A DNA stretch of 54,085 nucleotides, from contig JACKNF010000020.1 of NCBI GenBank assembly GCA_024234995.1, positions 1 through 54,085 on the forward strand. Direction: 5' to 3'. A model generated the notes under the pieces. It did no database searches. It saw only the letters and a program-made list of their open reading frames with translations, and had not been told where the DNA came from. Of the stretch, positions 1 through 7,632 are shown piece by piece. The stretch is from Gammaproteobacteria bacterium (lineage in GTDB: Bacteria > Pseudomonadota > Gammaproteobacteria > Competibacterales > Competibacteraceae). Each line of letters begins with the position of its first letter. Position 1 is the first letter of the stretch. The position numbers and the translations under genes are program-made.

Positions 1-98
1 CCGACACCGACACGTAGGGGTTGTTTGTTCATAATAATTAACCTGTTACCACGAGGGGGAAGGGATCAACATAACCTTAGATAGATCAGGGATGACAT

Positions 99-830
99 TC
101 ATCGCGCATATCGGCTAATACTGCGCGGGAAGAAGGTTTTCCGGCCGTAATCACGAAATCGATAAAGCTGTGCGGGCCGGCCCGAACCGTCTCGCAATTT
201 GCCGGCAATCTCCTCCAGCATGCCGGCTTGGATCACCCGCCGGCGAAATGAGCTTTTATCCAGCGGTTGCTGCAAGATAATTTCGTAAATCTGCTGTAAC
301 TCCGGCAAAGTAAACGCCTCCGATAGCAGATGCACGGCAATATGCGTATATTCCAGCTTGGAACGCAACCGTACCACCGCATCAGCTAGAATGTGCGCGT
401 GATCGAAGGCTAATGCTTTATCCACACCCTCGCCCTGCACCGGAGCCCAACGCACCCCCTCCGGATCCTCTGCCAAGGATATTGAATTCGAAGCCATCAG
501 CGCGAAATAAACCGTCGTTGCGGTCCAGCCGCGCGGGTCCCGTTCACGGGAACCATAGGTTTTCAATTGCTCCAGATAAGGTGCGCGCATTCCTGTCTTC
601 TCGACCAGCTTGCGCATCGCGCAATTCTCGACGGAGTCGTCGCGTTGCAAATCCAGAAAACCACCGGGCAAAGCCCATTGGTCCTTGAAGGGATGCTCAG
701 CGCGCCTGACCAGTAGCACCCGCAATTGCTCATCACAAACGGTGAAAATCACTAGATCCACAGTGAAAGATGGCCTTTCGTACAATGAAACATTGTAGCA
801 ACGCAAAAATTCTGCTTCGGTCAATTCCAT
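99..830 (-). CDS. NrtR-like Nudix/winged-helix transcriptional regulator
   Basis: Protein of 243 residues with an N-terminal Nudix fold (about residues 20-150) and a C-terminal winged-helix region (about 160-225, containing FTLPELQQIYEIIL and SSFRRRVIQAGMLE). This two-part layout is that of NrtR, a repressor of NAD-metabolism genes that senses ADP-ribose-type ligands through its Nudix domain. The Nudix box (residues 56-80) is altered: the catalytic RE-U-x-EE core reads RKLVEK, so two metal-binding glutamates are lysines. That points to ligand sensing without hydrolysis. I chose the ATG at 830 because AAGGGA lies just upstream; an ATG at 848 would add six residues but has no such site. It follows the PP2C-like gene on the same strand by about 40 bp, so the two are probably co-transcribed. 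An NAD-consuming sirtuin is divergent nearby, which fits an NAD theme. The target operator was not identified. Confidence 0.75.
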   Translation of the reverse strand: MELTEAEFLRCYNVSLYERPSFTVDLVIFTVCDEQLRVLLVRRAEHPFKDQWALPGGFLDLQRDDSVENCAMRKLVEKTGMRAPYLEQLKTYGSRERDPRGWTATTVYFALMASNSISLAEDPEGVRWAPVQGEGVDKALAFDHAHILADAVVRLRSKLEYTHIAVHLLSEAFTLPELQQIYEIILQQPLDKSSFRRRVIQAGMLEEIAGKLRDGSGRPAQLYRFRDYGRKTFFPRSISRYAR

Positions 831-869
831 GTTTCCCTTCGAACACATAATAATGGCTGCCCTTCTGTT

Positions 870-1694
870 TCAACGCATCCTGACAAACACTCCCAGCCCG
901 ATATCATCCAAATTAAAGACTTTCTGCTGACCGTACCCGACGAGCACATCGCACATCCGGCGCTTAACAAAATTTGCTTCAAAGTCTGGAAAATCCAACA
1001 CCTGCCGGGCGATTTCCAACATATTCAACCGCTTCCCGGTTTCAATGTTCATCAAGGAATGCAGACCATCGGTGGCCACTGCCACTGTAGGGAATGCCGC
1101 CAAGTCAAAGCTGTATACGATGGGCGTATCGAACGGTATCTGGCGAATTGTGGTACCTGTCTCACCAAACTCATGGACACACTGCGCTGCCAGCGAGTCC
1201 CCCACCGCTTCTCGATAGAACGCACATCGTTCGGCATCCAGCAGATAACTCAAGTAAAAAGGGGCATTTTCAGCATATTCAATCTGGATCGCCCTGACCG
1301 TTCCATCTGTTTGCCGGGTCACAATGCAACCATCTCCGTAGAGATGGATGTGTATGCTTTCACCATCGCACCAAGCGATTAACAACGTGGCGTCGAGTAC
1401 TGCCGTATCCACTCCCAAGTCTCGGGCCTGCCGGGCAGCACGGCGGATAATCCGCTGTCCCAACGACCAATGCCGGGCAGCCCTCTCCACTTGGCTATAC
1501 GAGACAAAGCGTGTTAGCAGGCGGCATGCGCTCAAGACCAGCAATCGCGCGCCCAGGTCACTACCAGGGGCGGCGGAGCAGCCATCGGCCAGAATTATGT
1601 AAGGAAAAGGTTGCCCGCCTTGACGCACATAATCCTCACAAAACCAATGCAGCTTGCCGATTGTGTAGTATGAATCGAACGCAATCATCATCAT
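870..1694 (-). CDS. PP2C-family serine/threonine phosphatase-like protein
   Basis: A 274-residue cytoplasmic protein with the order of motifs expected of metal-dependent PP2C phosphatases: an early acidic pair (E20 D21), ILADGCSAAPGSDLGAR (D37, G38), a central DATLLIAWCDG and GDGCIV strand pair, VATDGL around residue 205, and a terminal DDIGLGVF that corresponds to the last metal-binding aspartates. The family removes phosphate from Ser/Thr using two Mn/Mg ions, often as the off-switch of a kinase signalling pathway. No kinase or FHA partner gene is visible nearby, so the substrate is unknown. The start ATGATGATG has no clear ribosome site. It is the first gene of a likely two-gene unit with the NrtR-like regulator. 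Family assignment rests on motifs and is fairly firm; activity is inferred. Confidence 0.7.
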   Translation of the reverse strand: MMMIAFDSYYTIGKLHWFCEDYVRQGGQPFPYIILADGCSAAPGSDLGARLLVLSACRLLTRFVSYSQVERAARHWSLGQRIIRRAARQARDLGVDTAVLDATLLIAWCDGESIHIHLYGDGCIVTRQTDGTVRAIQIEYAENAPFYLSYLLDAERCAFYREAVGDSLAAQCVHEFGETGTTIRQIPFDTPIVYSFDLAAFPTVAVATDGLHSLMNIETGKRLNMLEIARQVLDFPDFEANFVKRRMCDVLVGYGQQKVFNLDDIGLGVFVRMR

Positions 1695-1914
1695 AAAATA
1701 CAGTATGGCCGCAACCTATCCAGCTTGGTGTTAACCATTGCACCAGCCCATAAGCTATATGGAAACTCCTTTTTGCGCCCTGGTAGAAAGAAATCAGGTT
1801 TATTAACTTTAATCCCATTAGTTGCAACAAGAAACTATTGGAGTGAAATTTTGCGCTTTGAAGAACTGATATGATGTTGGATAACTCCCTTTCCACCAGG
1901 AGACTGCCACCGCC

Positions 1915-2673
1915 ATGAGCGAATTGCCGATTCCTAGCGAACTCATCACCTGCTTGCGCGCCGCCCATCGCATCACCGCGTTGACTGGCGCTGGCATCTC
2001 CGCTGAGAGTGGTGTGCCCACCTTCCGCGAGGCTCAGACCGGACTGTGGGCGCGCTACAATCCAGAGGAACTAGCCACACCCGAAGCATTCCAGCGCGAT
2101 CCAAAACTGGTCTGGGAATGGTATGCCTGGCGGCAAGAGCGCGTGCGTCAAGCCAAGCCTAATCCTGGCCATCTGGCTCTGGCGGATATAGAACGTCACG
2201 CTGGCGAATTCTCTCTGATCACCCAGAATGTTGATGGTTTGCACCGGCGGGCGGGTAGTCATCAGGTGCTGGAACTGCATGGCAACCTGTTCCGCGCCAA
2301 ATGTTTTAACGAAGATCGTCCTGTGGAAAACTGGCCAGACAGTGACGACATTCCACCCCGCTGTCCGCGTTGTGGCGGGCTGCTGCGGCCGGACGTTGTC
2401 TGGTTCGGAGAGAGTTTACCCGTAGCGGTGCTGCGCGCAGCAGAACAAGCAGCTGCAAACGCCAACGTCTTTCTCAGTATCGGCACCTCGTCACTCGTCT
2501 ATCCTGCTGCCGATCTACCGTTTATTGCTCTCAAATCTGGAGCCGCCGTGGTGGAAATTAATCCCCAGCCGACGCCACTCAGCCCCCATGCGACGTTTAG
2601 CCTGAATGGAGCATCCGGCATCATTCTGCCGGCGCTTGCCGCCCAGGTATGGGGAGAGCAGGGGCATCACTAA
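1915..2673 (+). CDS. cobB: Sir2-family NAD-dependent protein deacylase (CobB-like)
   Basis: A 252-residue sirtuin that removes acyl groups from lysines using NAD+. Visible motifs are TGAGISAESGVPTFR (24-38, NAD binding), TQNVDGLH (103-110), the catalytic His in LHGN (H122) and VVWFGE (161-166). WYAWRQ places Tyr70 and Arg73 in the Y-x-x-R arrangement that lets class III sirtuins (SIRT5, E. coli CobB) bind succinyl or malonyl groups, so desuccinylation is plausible. The zinc module is unusual: C130, C150 and C153 are present but the expected second cysteine at 133 is Glu. AGGAG lies upstream of the start at a somewhat long spacing. It is transcribed divergently from the PP2C/NrtR pair and leads a run of same-strand genes (hydrolase, ubiX, LON protein). 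Confidence 0.9.
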   Translation: MSELPIPSELITCLRAAHRITALTGAGISAESGVPTFREAQTGLWARYNPEELATPEAFQRDPKLVWEWYAWRQERVRQAKPNPGHLALADIERHAGEFSLITQNVDGLHRRAGSHQVLELHGNLFRAKCFNEDRPVENWPDSDDIPPRCPRCGGLLRPDVVWFGESLPVAVLRAAEQAAANANVFLSIGTSSLVYPAADLPFIALKSGAAVVEINPQPTPLSPHATFSLNGASGIILPALAAQVWGEQGHH

Positions 2674-2709
2674 TCACTCGCCATTCATTTACCACTGACC
2701 ACCGCCCAT

Positions 2710-3468
2710 ATGCGCATCTTCCCATCACCACCCGGCCAGTTGACGCTGGCCGATGGCACTACGCTCGCCTACCATCGCAGCCCGGGTGCTACCCCTGGTG
2801 TGGTTTTCCTAGGCGGATTTACCTCAGACATGACTGGAATCAAAGCCACTACGCTGGAACGCTGGTGCCAAGGCCACGGTCACGCGTTTGTACGCTTCGA
2901 CTACTCCGGCCACGGCGCCTCCAGCGGTCAGTTCGCCGATGGCACGATCGGTTGTTGGGCCGATCAAGCATTGACCGTGCTGGATCAGTTAACCGAAGGC
3001 CCGCAAATCCTCGTTGGCTCCTCGATGGGGGCATGGATCATGCTATTGATAGCATTGAAGCGGCCAGAGCGCATCGCTGGACTATTGGGCCTAGCCTGCG
3101 CAGCAGATTTCACTGAATACCTGCTGTGGGAACGGCTAGATGAATCATTACGGGAGCGCTTGCGGCGTGAACGGGTCATTAGTCTGCCCTCACTCTATGG
3201 CGAACCCTACATCATCGCCATGAATCTGATTAAAGAAGCCGCTCACCATCGGTTGCTAGACCGGACCGAGTTACCCATCTCCTGCCCGGTACGGCTCATT
3301 CATGGCATGGGCGACGCTGACGTGCCATGGCAGACCAGCCTGCGGGTCGCGGAAAAGCTGAATAGCTCTGATGTGCGGCTGATCTTAGTCAAGGATGGAG
3401 AACATACTCTGTCACGGGAAAAAGATTTGCGGCTGCTAACACGCCTATTAGGGGAACTGCTGGAATAG
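2710..3468 (+). CDS. alpha/beta hydrolase
   Basis: A 252-residue single-domain alpha/beta hydrolase with no signal peptide. The nucleophile elbow GSSMG places Ser105, an HGMGDAD segment supplies the acid (D202 or D204), and DGEHTL supplies His232. The oxyanion region is FLGGFTSDM, where the family usually has HG. The type resembles small bacterial homologues of ABHD10 and other short esterases or thioesterases that act on acyl esters; the substrate cannot be read from the sequence. It sits 36 bp after the sirtuin and 20 bp before ubiX on the same strand, consistent with one transcript. A deacylase next to a possible thioesterase is suggestive but not evidence of joint function. Confidence 0.8.
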   Translation: MRIFPSPPGQLTLADGTTLAYHRSPGATPGVVFLGGFTSDMTGIKATTLERWCQGHGHAFVRFDYSGHGASSGQFADGTIGCWADQALTVLDQLTEGPQILVGSSMGAWIMLLIALKRPERIAGLLGLACAADFTEYLLWERLDESLRERLRRERVISLPSLYGEPYIIAMNLIKEAAHHRLLDRTELPISCPVRLIHGMGDADVPWQTSLRVAEKLNSSDVRLILVKDGEHTLSREKDLRLLTRLLGELLE

Positions 3469-3488
3469 CATGACAAGAGTACGCGACG

Positions 3489-4127
3489 ATGCCTGAACAC
3501 CTTCTCCCCCCCGGCCCCATTATTCTTGGTATGACTGGGGCTTCTGGCGCCAGTTACGGTCTGCGGCTGCTGCATTGCCTGTTGGAGGCAGGCCGCTCCG
3601 TGCAATTCCTGCTGAGCAAAGCAGCTCAGATCGTCATCCACATGGAAACTGATTTACGCTTACCCGGACGCCCGCGCGATATCCGGCAAAAACTGATTGC
3701 ACATTATCGCTGTGATCCTGGACAACTCCAGGTTTACGGCCAGGATGAATGGACCGCGCCACCGGCCAGTGGCTCAGCGCGGGCGCACGCCATGGTGGTT
3801 TGTCCCTGCACGACCGGCGCATTGGCCGCCATTGCGAATGGCAATAGCGACAATCTACTGGAACGAGCCGCCGACGTCACACTCAAAGAAGGGCGAAAAC
3901 TGGTTTTGGCCGTGCGGGAAACTCCACTGTCGATTATTCATCTGGAAAATATGCTACGGCTAGCCCGCGCGGGCGCGATCATTTTGCCGGCCAGCCCCGG
4001 CTTTTACTACCGGCCTGCTTCCTCGTCGGAACTGGTGGATTTCATTGTGGCCCGAATTCTTGATCAGTTAGATATAGCGCATACGTTGTTGCCGCGCTGG
4101 GGTGAGGAAGAACCGGACCCGAGGTAA
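3489..4127 (+). CDS. ubiX: UbiX-family flavin prenyltransferase
   Basis: A 212-residue flavoprotein of the UbiX/Pad1 family. The enzyme joins a dimethylallyl unit to FMN to make prenylated FMN, the cofactor of UbiD decarboxylases, used in ubiquinone synthesis. Supporting motifs are LGMTGASGASYGLRLL (FMN phosphate binding near residues 13-28), VVCPCTTGALAAIANG (about 106-121), the conserved DNLLERAADVTLKEGRKLVL stretch and ILPASPGFY near the C terminus. Length matches the family (about 190-210). No ubiD lies in the window. It is in a same-strand run with the hydrolase upstream and the LON-domain gene downstream (7 bp gap to the preferred start). Confidence 0.93.
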   Translation: MPEHLLPPGPIILGMTGASGASYGLRLLHCLLEAGRSVQFLLSKAAQIVIHMETDLRLPGRPRDIRQKLIAHYRCDPGQLQVYGQDEWTAPPASGSARAHAMVVCPCTTGALAAIANGNSDNLLERAADVTLKEGRKLVLAVRETPLSIIHLENMLRLARAGAIILPASPGFYYRPASSSELVDFIVARILDQLDIAHTLLPRWGEEEPDPR

Positions 4128-4134
4128 CCAAGCC

Positions 4135-4734
4135 GTGAACACCCTTCAGGAACTGCCGCTCTTTCCACTCAACACGGTCTTATTTCCCGGTGGCGTTCTG
4201 CCCCTGCGGATTTTCGAGACCCGCTATCTGGACATGGTGAGCGCTTGTTTGCGAAGCGATACCGGATTTGGCGTTGTCACGATTCATCAAGGGAATGAAA
4301 CAGGTGGCCAGCCGGTCAGTATTCATCCGATTGGCACTTTGGCGCGCATCGTCGATTTTGACCCGCTGGACGACGGTTTGCTCGGGATCACTTGTGCAGG
4401 CGTACAACGGTTACGAGTCGTGGGCCATCGCGTTCAATCGGACCAGCTATTGTCCGGTCAGGTCCAGTGGCTACCGGATGACCCGCAACAATCACCCCTG
4501 CCAGCGCACGAGCCGTTGATTCGTGTCTTGCGCGATTTGCTGGAAAATGAAGAACAGGCGCCCTATAACCGGTTTTTAGTCCCTAACTGGAAAGATGCTG
4601 CCTGGATCGGCAACCGGTTGGCGGAACGGCTGCTACTGCCGTTGCAAATCCGCCAAGGTTTACTGGAGATGACCGATCCCCGGCAACGGCTGGATATTCT
4701 ACTGGCCATTTTTCAGGAACAGCGCACGGCCTGA
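4135..4734 (+). CDS. LON substrate-binding (N-terminal) domain protein
   Basis: A 199-residue protein consisting of the LON N-terminal domain without the AAA or protease parts. The hallmark is near the start: LPLFPLNTVLFPGGVLPLRIFETRY, shown here in part as FPGGVLPLRIFETRY. The domain binds peptide or protein substrates in Lon protease; stand-alone copies are common in proteobacteria and their role is poorly defined. I chose the GTG at 4135 because GAGG precedes it by ten bases; the longer GTG start at 4102 overlaps ubiX by 26 bp and adds a basic, family-atypical extension. Probably co-transcribed with ubiX. Confidence 0.82.
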   Translation: MNTLQELPLFPLNTVLFPGGVLPLRIFETRYLDMVSACLRSDTGFGVVTIHQGNETGGQPVSIHPIGTLARIVDFDPLDDGLLGITCAGVQRLRVVGHRVQSDQLLSGQVQWLPDDPQQSPLPAHEPLIRVLRDLLENEEQAPYNRFLVPNWKDAAWIGNRLAERLLLPLQIRQGLLEMTDPRQRLDILLAIFQEQRTA

Positions 4735-4921
4735 AACCCGCCATTTCCGCTGCGACCGGATGCCAGAATTCCGGCCTTTACGCTGTAACCGCTAACCGCG
4801 CCTTTAAACTTAGTCTTTCCCATCTCATCCACGGCCCTAGTTTGATCGACGGGATCAGCACGAATAGCTAATATTATTCCAATTCCCTCTCAAAAACCCG
4901 AACCCAGGCCAGGAAAATATC

Positions 4922-5515
4922 ATGCCCGAAGAACTCACCTTGACTCCAGCCGCTGATGCCGCCTCCACAACAAGCCAGCCCAGCTTGTTAAGGCGGCTAT
5001 TCCGCCTCAGGGATGTTGGTTTTTATCTCATGATCGCTTTGGCGTGGTTCGGCGCCGTCTACACCGACACTGACGCGCACGCCAGCCGCTGGTACTGGCA
5101 TGGACTGATCCCGGTCTTTGGGCTGATTTGCATCATTACCCAATGGCCACACGTCGAAACGGCTAAGGCTCGCGCCCTATTGGTCTTTCAGCAATTCTTA
5201 CACTGGGGGGGATTGTTACTGTTGATGCAACTGGTCTTCATTGCCACCACACAAGGCTTTATGGATACCCTTGACGATCGCCAGGCCAGCTTCCTTTTGA
5301 TGCTCAATGTCACCTTGACCACTTTTCTGGCCGGTATCTATTTCAACTGGCGGTTGTGCATTGTCGCCCTCTTTCTCGGTGCCGGCGCAGTCTTCATGGT
5401 ACTGATGCAAAACATCGCCCCAATGCTGGTCTACGCTGGCATAGCGGCTATCGTCATTTACTTGCTCTGGAGCTGGCTCTATAGCCGCTGGCAAGCGCGG
5501 CAAGCCGCTAAATGA
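4922..5515 (+). CDS. Multi-pass inner-membrane protein of unknown function
   Basis: A 197-residue protein with a polar, Ala/Thr/Ser-rich N-terminal tail of about 30 residues and then five hydrophobic segments, roughly 32-47, 60-75, 88-107, 121-141 and 144-185 (the last possibly two helices). It ends in a short basic tail with the SRWQARQAAK type of sequence expected on the cytoplasmic side. No catalytic or transport motif is recognised. AGGAAAAT lies just before the start. The 187 bp before it hold no gene, so it probably has its own promoter. It is followed by two small envelope proteins on the same strand. Confidence 0.65.
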   Translation: MPEELTLTPAADAASTTSQPSLLRRLFRLRDVGFYLMIALAWFGAVYTDTDAHASRWYWHGLIPVFGLICIITQWPHVETAKARALLVFQQFLHWGGLLLLMQLVFIATTQGFMDTLDDRQASFLLMLNVTLTTFLAGIYFNWRLCIVALFLGAGAVFMVLMQNIAPMLVYAGIAAIVIYLLWSWLYSRWQARQAAK

Positions 5516-5624
5516 TGGTTTTTCAGGACATACGCCACCCCCATGGCTTATAAATATCCCCAGCAAAAACCGCTTTAATCCACCCGTCCTGTTTATTGAT
5601 CCCCAATGCTCTCTGGAGAAACCG

Positions 5625-6050
5625 ATGTTGATCCTTCAACGCTCAATGAAAGCCCTGTTTTCGATTGGCTTGGCCGTCAGCTTGGTAAGCTGGACCCCAG
5701 CCTATGCGGCTGAACCGAAGGCCCCGCCAGCCAGCGCAAAACCGGTCAAGGAACTTCCATTTCCCGGCGGTAAAGAATGGCCGACCGCTACTGAGCGGGA
5801 AAAAATGGCCTATCTGCTCGGCATATTGGACATGGCGATGATCGAATACCAGTTGACTGGCCCCAATCCCAAACACCGCTCTGCTGTCGAAAACCTGGTC
5901 GAATCTCTAGACGGTGTCACTCTGCGGCAGATTATGGAAACCGTAGACGCTTATTACCAAGCCAATCCTGACCAACAGCAACGACCAATTTTTGAAGTGA
6001 TCTGGTTTGAAATGGTCCAACCCAAGATTGCTGCCTCCAAAACAAAATAA
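5625..6050 (+). CDS. Small exported protein of unknown function
   Basis: A 141-residue protein with a clear Sec signal peptide: basic start, hydrophobic LFSIGLAVSLVSW, and a cleavage site at AYA/AEPK near residue 29. An ATG at 5646 inside the signal would give a shorter but equally functional leader. A Pro/Ala/Lys linker (APPASAKPVKELPFPGG) is followed by an alpha-helical domain of about 90 residues, with AYLLGILDMAMIEYQL and LRQIMETVDAYYQ. This reads as a soluble periplasmic helical protein. CTGGAGAAA precedes the start. Ends 11 bp before the lipoprotein gene, so the pair is likely an operon. I do not recognise the family. Confidence 0.65.
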   Translation: MLILQRSMKALFSIGLAVSLVSWTPAYAAEPKAPPASAKPVKELPFPGGKEWPTATEREKMAYLLGILDMAMIEYQLTGPNPKHRSAVENLVESLDGVTLRQIMETVDAYYQANPDQQQRPIFEVIWFEMVQPKIAASKTK

Positions 6051-6061
6051 GGATCAACTCT

Positions 6062-6322
6062 ATGAAAAAAATAGGTTATCTACTAACGGTCCCTGCGCTC
6101 GCCCTCAGCGTGGGCTGCACTAACATGACACCTACCGAACAAGGCACCCTCAGTGGCGCGGCGATGGGCGCAGCGGGCGGCGCGATTATCGGTGGTTTGA
6201 CCGGCGGCGATGCCGGGGTCGGCGCTATCATCGGCGGCGCAGCGGGTGCAGTGGTAGGCAATATCTATGGCCGAGACCAGGAAGATAAACAAAAACAGAG
6301 ACGGCAACGCAACCGTAATTAG
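6062..6322 (+). CDS. Glycine-zipper lipoprotein
   Basis: An 86-residue lipoprotein. The lipobox LSVGC puts the lipidated Cys at residue 19. It is followed by a glycine-zipper block (about 30-68) with GAAMGAAGGAIIGGLTGGD and a second GAIIGGAAGAVVGN, then a highly charged tail rich in Lys, Arg and Gln. Glycine-zipper domains of this kind pack as helical hairpins in membranes and occur in OmpA-associated and SlyB-like envelope proteins. AAGGATCAACT precedes the ATG. It follows the exported helical protein by 11 bp and ends at a strong inverted repeat, so it closes that transcript. Confidence 0.8.
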   Translation: MKKIGYLLTVPALALSVGCTNMTPTEQGTLSGAAMGAAGGAIIGGLTGGDAGVGAIIGGAAGAVVGNIYGRDQEDKQKQRRQRNRN

Positions 6323-6332
6323 CATTTATGCA

Positions 6333-6365
6333 AATCACCCCTCCTTAGGATCAAGAGGGGTGATT
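6333..6365. terminator. Bidirectional terminator hairpin
   Basis: Perfect 11-bp inverted repeat AATCACCCCTC / GAGGGGTGATT with an 11-nt loop, placed between the stop of the lipoprotein gene (+ strand) and the stop of the SPASM-like gene (- strand). T-rich sequence flanks it only weakly on either side, so it may act as a modest terminator for both convergent units. Confidence 0.65.
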
Positions 6366-6406
6366 GCTTAACACCAGCGCTTGATGCAAAGACCCAGTGA
6401 ACCGTT

Positions 6407-7222
6407 TTACTCAGAAACCGGAGCTGCGTCGAGATCGCGGTGCAGCTCTGTAGCAGCATCCTGCAATTCACCAAACAGCCGTTTGACACCGGCACAATCA
6501 TAATCCGGGTATGGCCACTTGAAGTAACCGCCGCAATGGTGAAGAAATTCGCAGCTCCGGCACTGCTCATGAGCCGCCAGCACCTGCTCCATCCAGATAT
6601 CCAAACTGGCGTTCGCCTCCAAGAGGGCGGTATTGACCCCAGCCAGCCGCCCGTACAGCGATTCTTCACCGTCATCAGCCACATACCGTAACCATTGGGG
6701 ATTCTCGTCGAGAACAACCCACAACGATACCGGCGCCTGGTGGTAGAAACTTAGCAGTATGCCCTGAAAATACTCGATAGGCTGAGCGACCGTGGATTGG
6801 TGCAAATAAAACTCCAGCACTGCCTCCAGTTCTTCAATCAATACAGGATTAGGCTGCCCTATATCCAACCGCACCGGAAAATCCAGCGCAACGGCCGTTT
6901 TAACTGCTTTGTAGAAACCGGATCGAACCGGTATGACCACTCGCACCGGATGCTGGTCCAGCAGAGGGGTATGGCGATACAAGAGGGGAAACTCAGTCGC
7001 CGGATCGGCCATGACCAGTTCCACAGGTAAGCCTGGCATCCAAGCATTCAAAGGTTCGGAATCCGCTTGCAGGGATAGGAGTTGTACTGCCACGATCCGT
7101 CCAGGAGCTTGCGTGATTGAAGCGGCAGGAAGTGCCGCCGGCTCGCAGGTACGGACAATGATCTGTTCTGTCGAACCGGACGGCAAGCAATGCAGGGGGA
7201 GATTATAGATCCATTCGTTCAT
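6407..7222 (-). CDS. SPASM-like cysteine-domain protein, candidate RiPP maturase partner
   Basis: A 271-residue soluble protein. The C terminus holds four cysteines, C221-x2-C224-x5-C230-x12-C243, in CRSCEFLHHCGGYFKWPY followed by DYDCAGVKRLF. This resembles the SPASM/twitch auxiliary [4Fe-4S] region of radical-SAM peptide-modifying enzymes, including the CGG after the third Cys. The preceding 200 residues alternate strand and helix in a TIM-barrel-like way (VELVMADP, VRVVIPVR, FPVRLDIG, VSLWVVLD), yet there is no CX3CX2C; the only other cysteines are C12 and C26. It could be a radical-SAM relative that lost its SAM cluster, a peptide-recognition partner, or another Fe-S protein. It starts 41 bp after the stop of the Trp-x-Asn precursor gene on the same strand, so the two are almost certainly co-transcribed. 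The link to peptide modification is inferred from domain and context. Confidence 0.55.
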   Translation of the reverse strand: MNEWIYNLPLHCLPSGSTEQIIVRTCEPAALPAASITQAPGRIVAVQLLSLQADSEPLNAWMPGLPVELVMADPATEFPLLYRHTPLLDQHPVRVVIPVRSGFYKAVKTAVALDFPVRLDIGQPNPVLIEELEAVLEFYLHQSTVAQPIEYFQGILLSFYHQAPVSLWVVLDENPQWLRYVADDGEESLYGRLAGVNTALLEANASLDIWMEQVLAAHEQCRSCEFLHHCGGYFKWPYPDYDCAGVKRLFGELQDAATELHRDLDAAPVSE

Positions 7223-7284
7223 TAGAACCCTTTAGCGATTGACCCAACTGCCATTAGAGTCCTTTAGCGATTGACCCAACTGCC
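7221..7284 (-). repeat. 32-bp tandem duplication at the 3' end of the precursor gene
   Basis: Two adjacent 32-bp units, 7221-7252 and 7253-7284, match at 30 of 32 positions. The copy at 7253-7284 contains the last codons of the precursor gene (Ser-Trp-Val-Asn-Arg-stop). The other copy repeats this sequence after the stop, and its end touches the start codon of the next gene. The gap between the two genes is thus largely a duplicated gene end. Confidence 0.9.
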
Positions 7285-7632
7285 ACCCCAGCCGGGGCCA
7301 TTGTACCAGCCTGGCCGGTTATACCAGCTCGGCGCGTTGTACCAGCCGGGCCGCCGGTTATACCAGCCACCGGGCCGCCGGTTGTACCAGCCGGGCCCCC
7401 AGCCCCAGCCACCTCCCCGAAAATTTACCCAACTGCCGTTACCACTGCCGCGGTTGGCCCAGCCTACGGCTTCAGCATCCCGCCCGGGTGCCAGCAAGCC
7501 ACCCAATAACACACCACCGATCACGGCTTTCGACCACTTGCCCAGACCCACCAGAAAATTCCGGCGTTCGTGCTGTTCCAATTCCACCGTTTCGGTATGA
7601 TCCGGTAGAGATTCACGCTGTTGAGCAGTCAT
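7264..7632 (-). CDS. Candidate cyclophane-type RiPP precursor with Tat-like leader and Trp-x-Asn repeats
   Basis: A 122-residue protein with three parts. Residues 1-22 are polar and acidic. Residues 23-55 look like a twin-arginine signal: RRNFL, a hydrophobic stretch VIGGVLLGGLLAP, and DAEA before a possible cleavage site. Residues 56-122 are a low-complexity core of Gly, Trp, Tyr, Asn, Arg and Pro carrying eight W-x-N motifs (W58, W68, W82, W90, W97, W103, W109, W119), five as WYN in GWYNRRP-like units. Aromatic-x-Asn triplets in a Gly-rich core are the substrate pattern of radical-SAM cyclophane enzymes acting on Grr/Xye-type precursors; W-x-N as the cross-link site here is inference. AAGGAG lies seven bases before the ATG, a strong ribosome site. 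The SPASM-like gene follows immediately. Alternatives are a Gly/Trp-rich structural or cell-surface protein exported folded by Tat. Confidence 0.6.
   Translation of the reverse strand: MTAQQRESLPDHTETVELEQHERRNFLVGLGKWSKAVIGGVLLGGLLAPGRDAEAVGWANRGSGNGSWVNFRGGGWGWGPGWYNRRPGGWYNRRPGWYNAPSWYNRPGWYNGPGWGGSWVNR

Noticed and set aside
7264..7600. Rightward 109-codon Pro/Gln/Leu-rich frame opposite the precursor gene
   Set aside because: It is the shadow of the WYN repeats on the other strand and lacks a ribosome site; the leftward frame has AAGGAG and a coherent leader.
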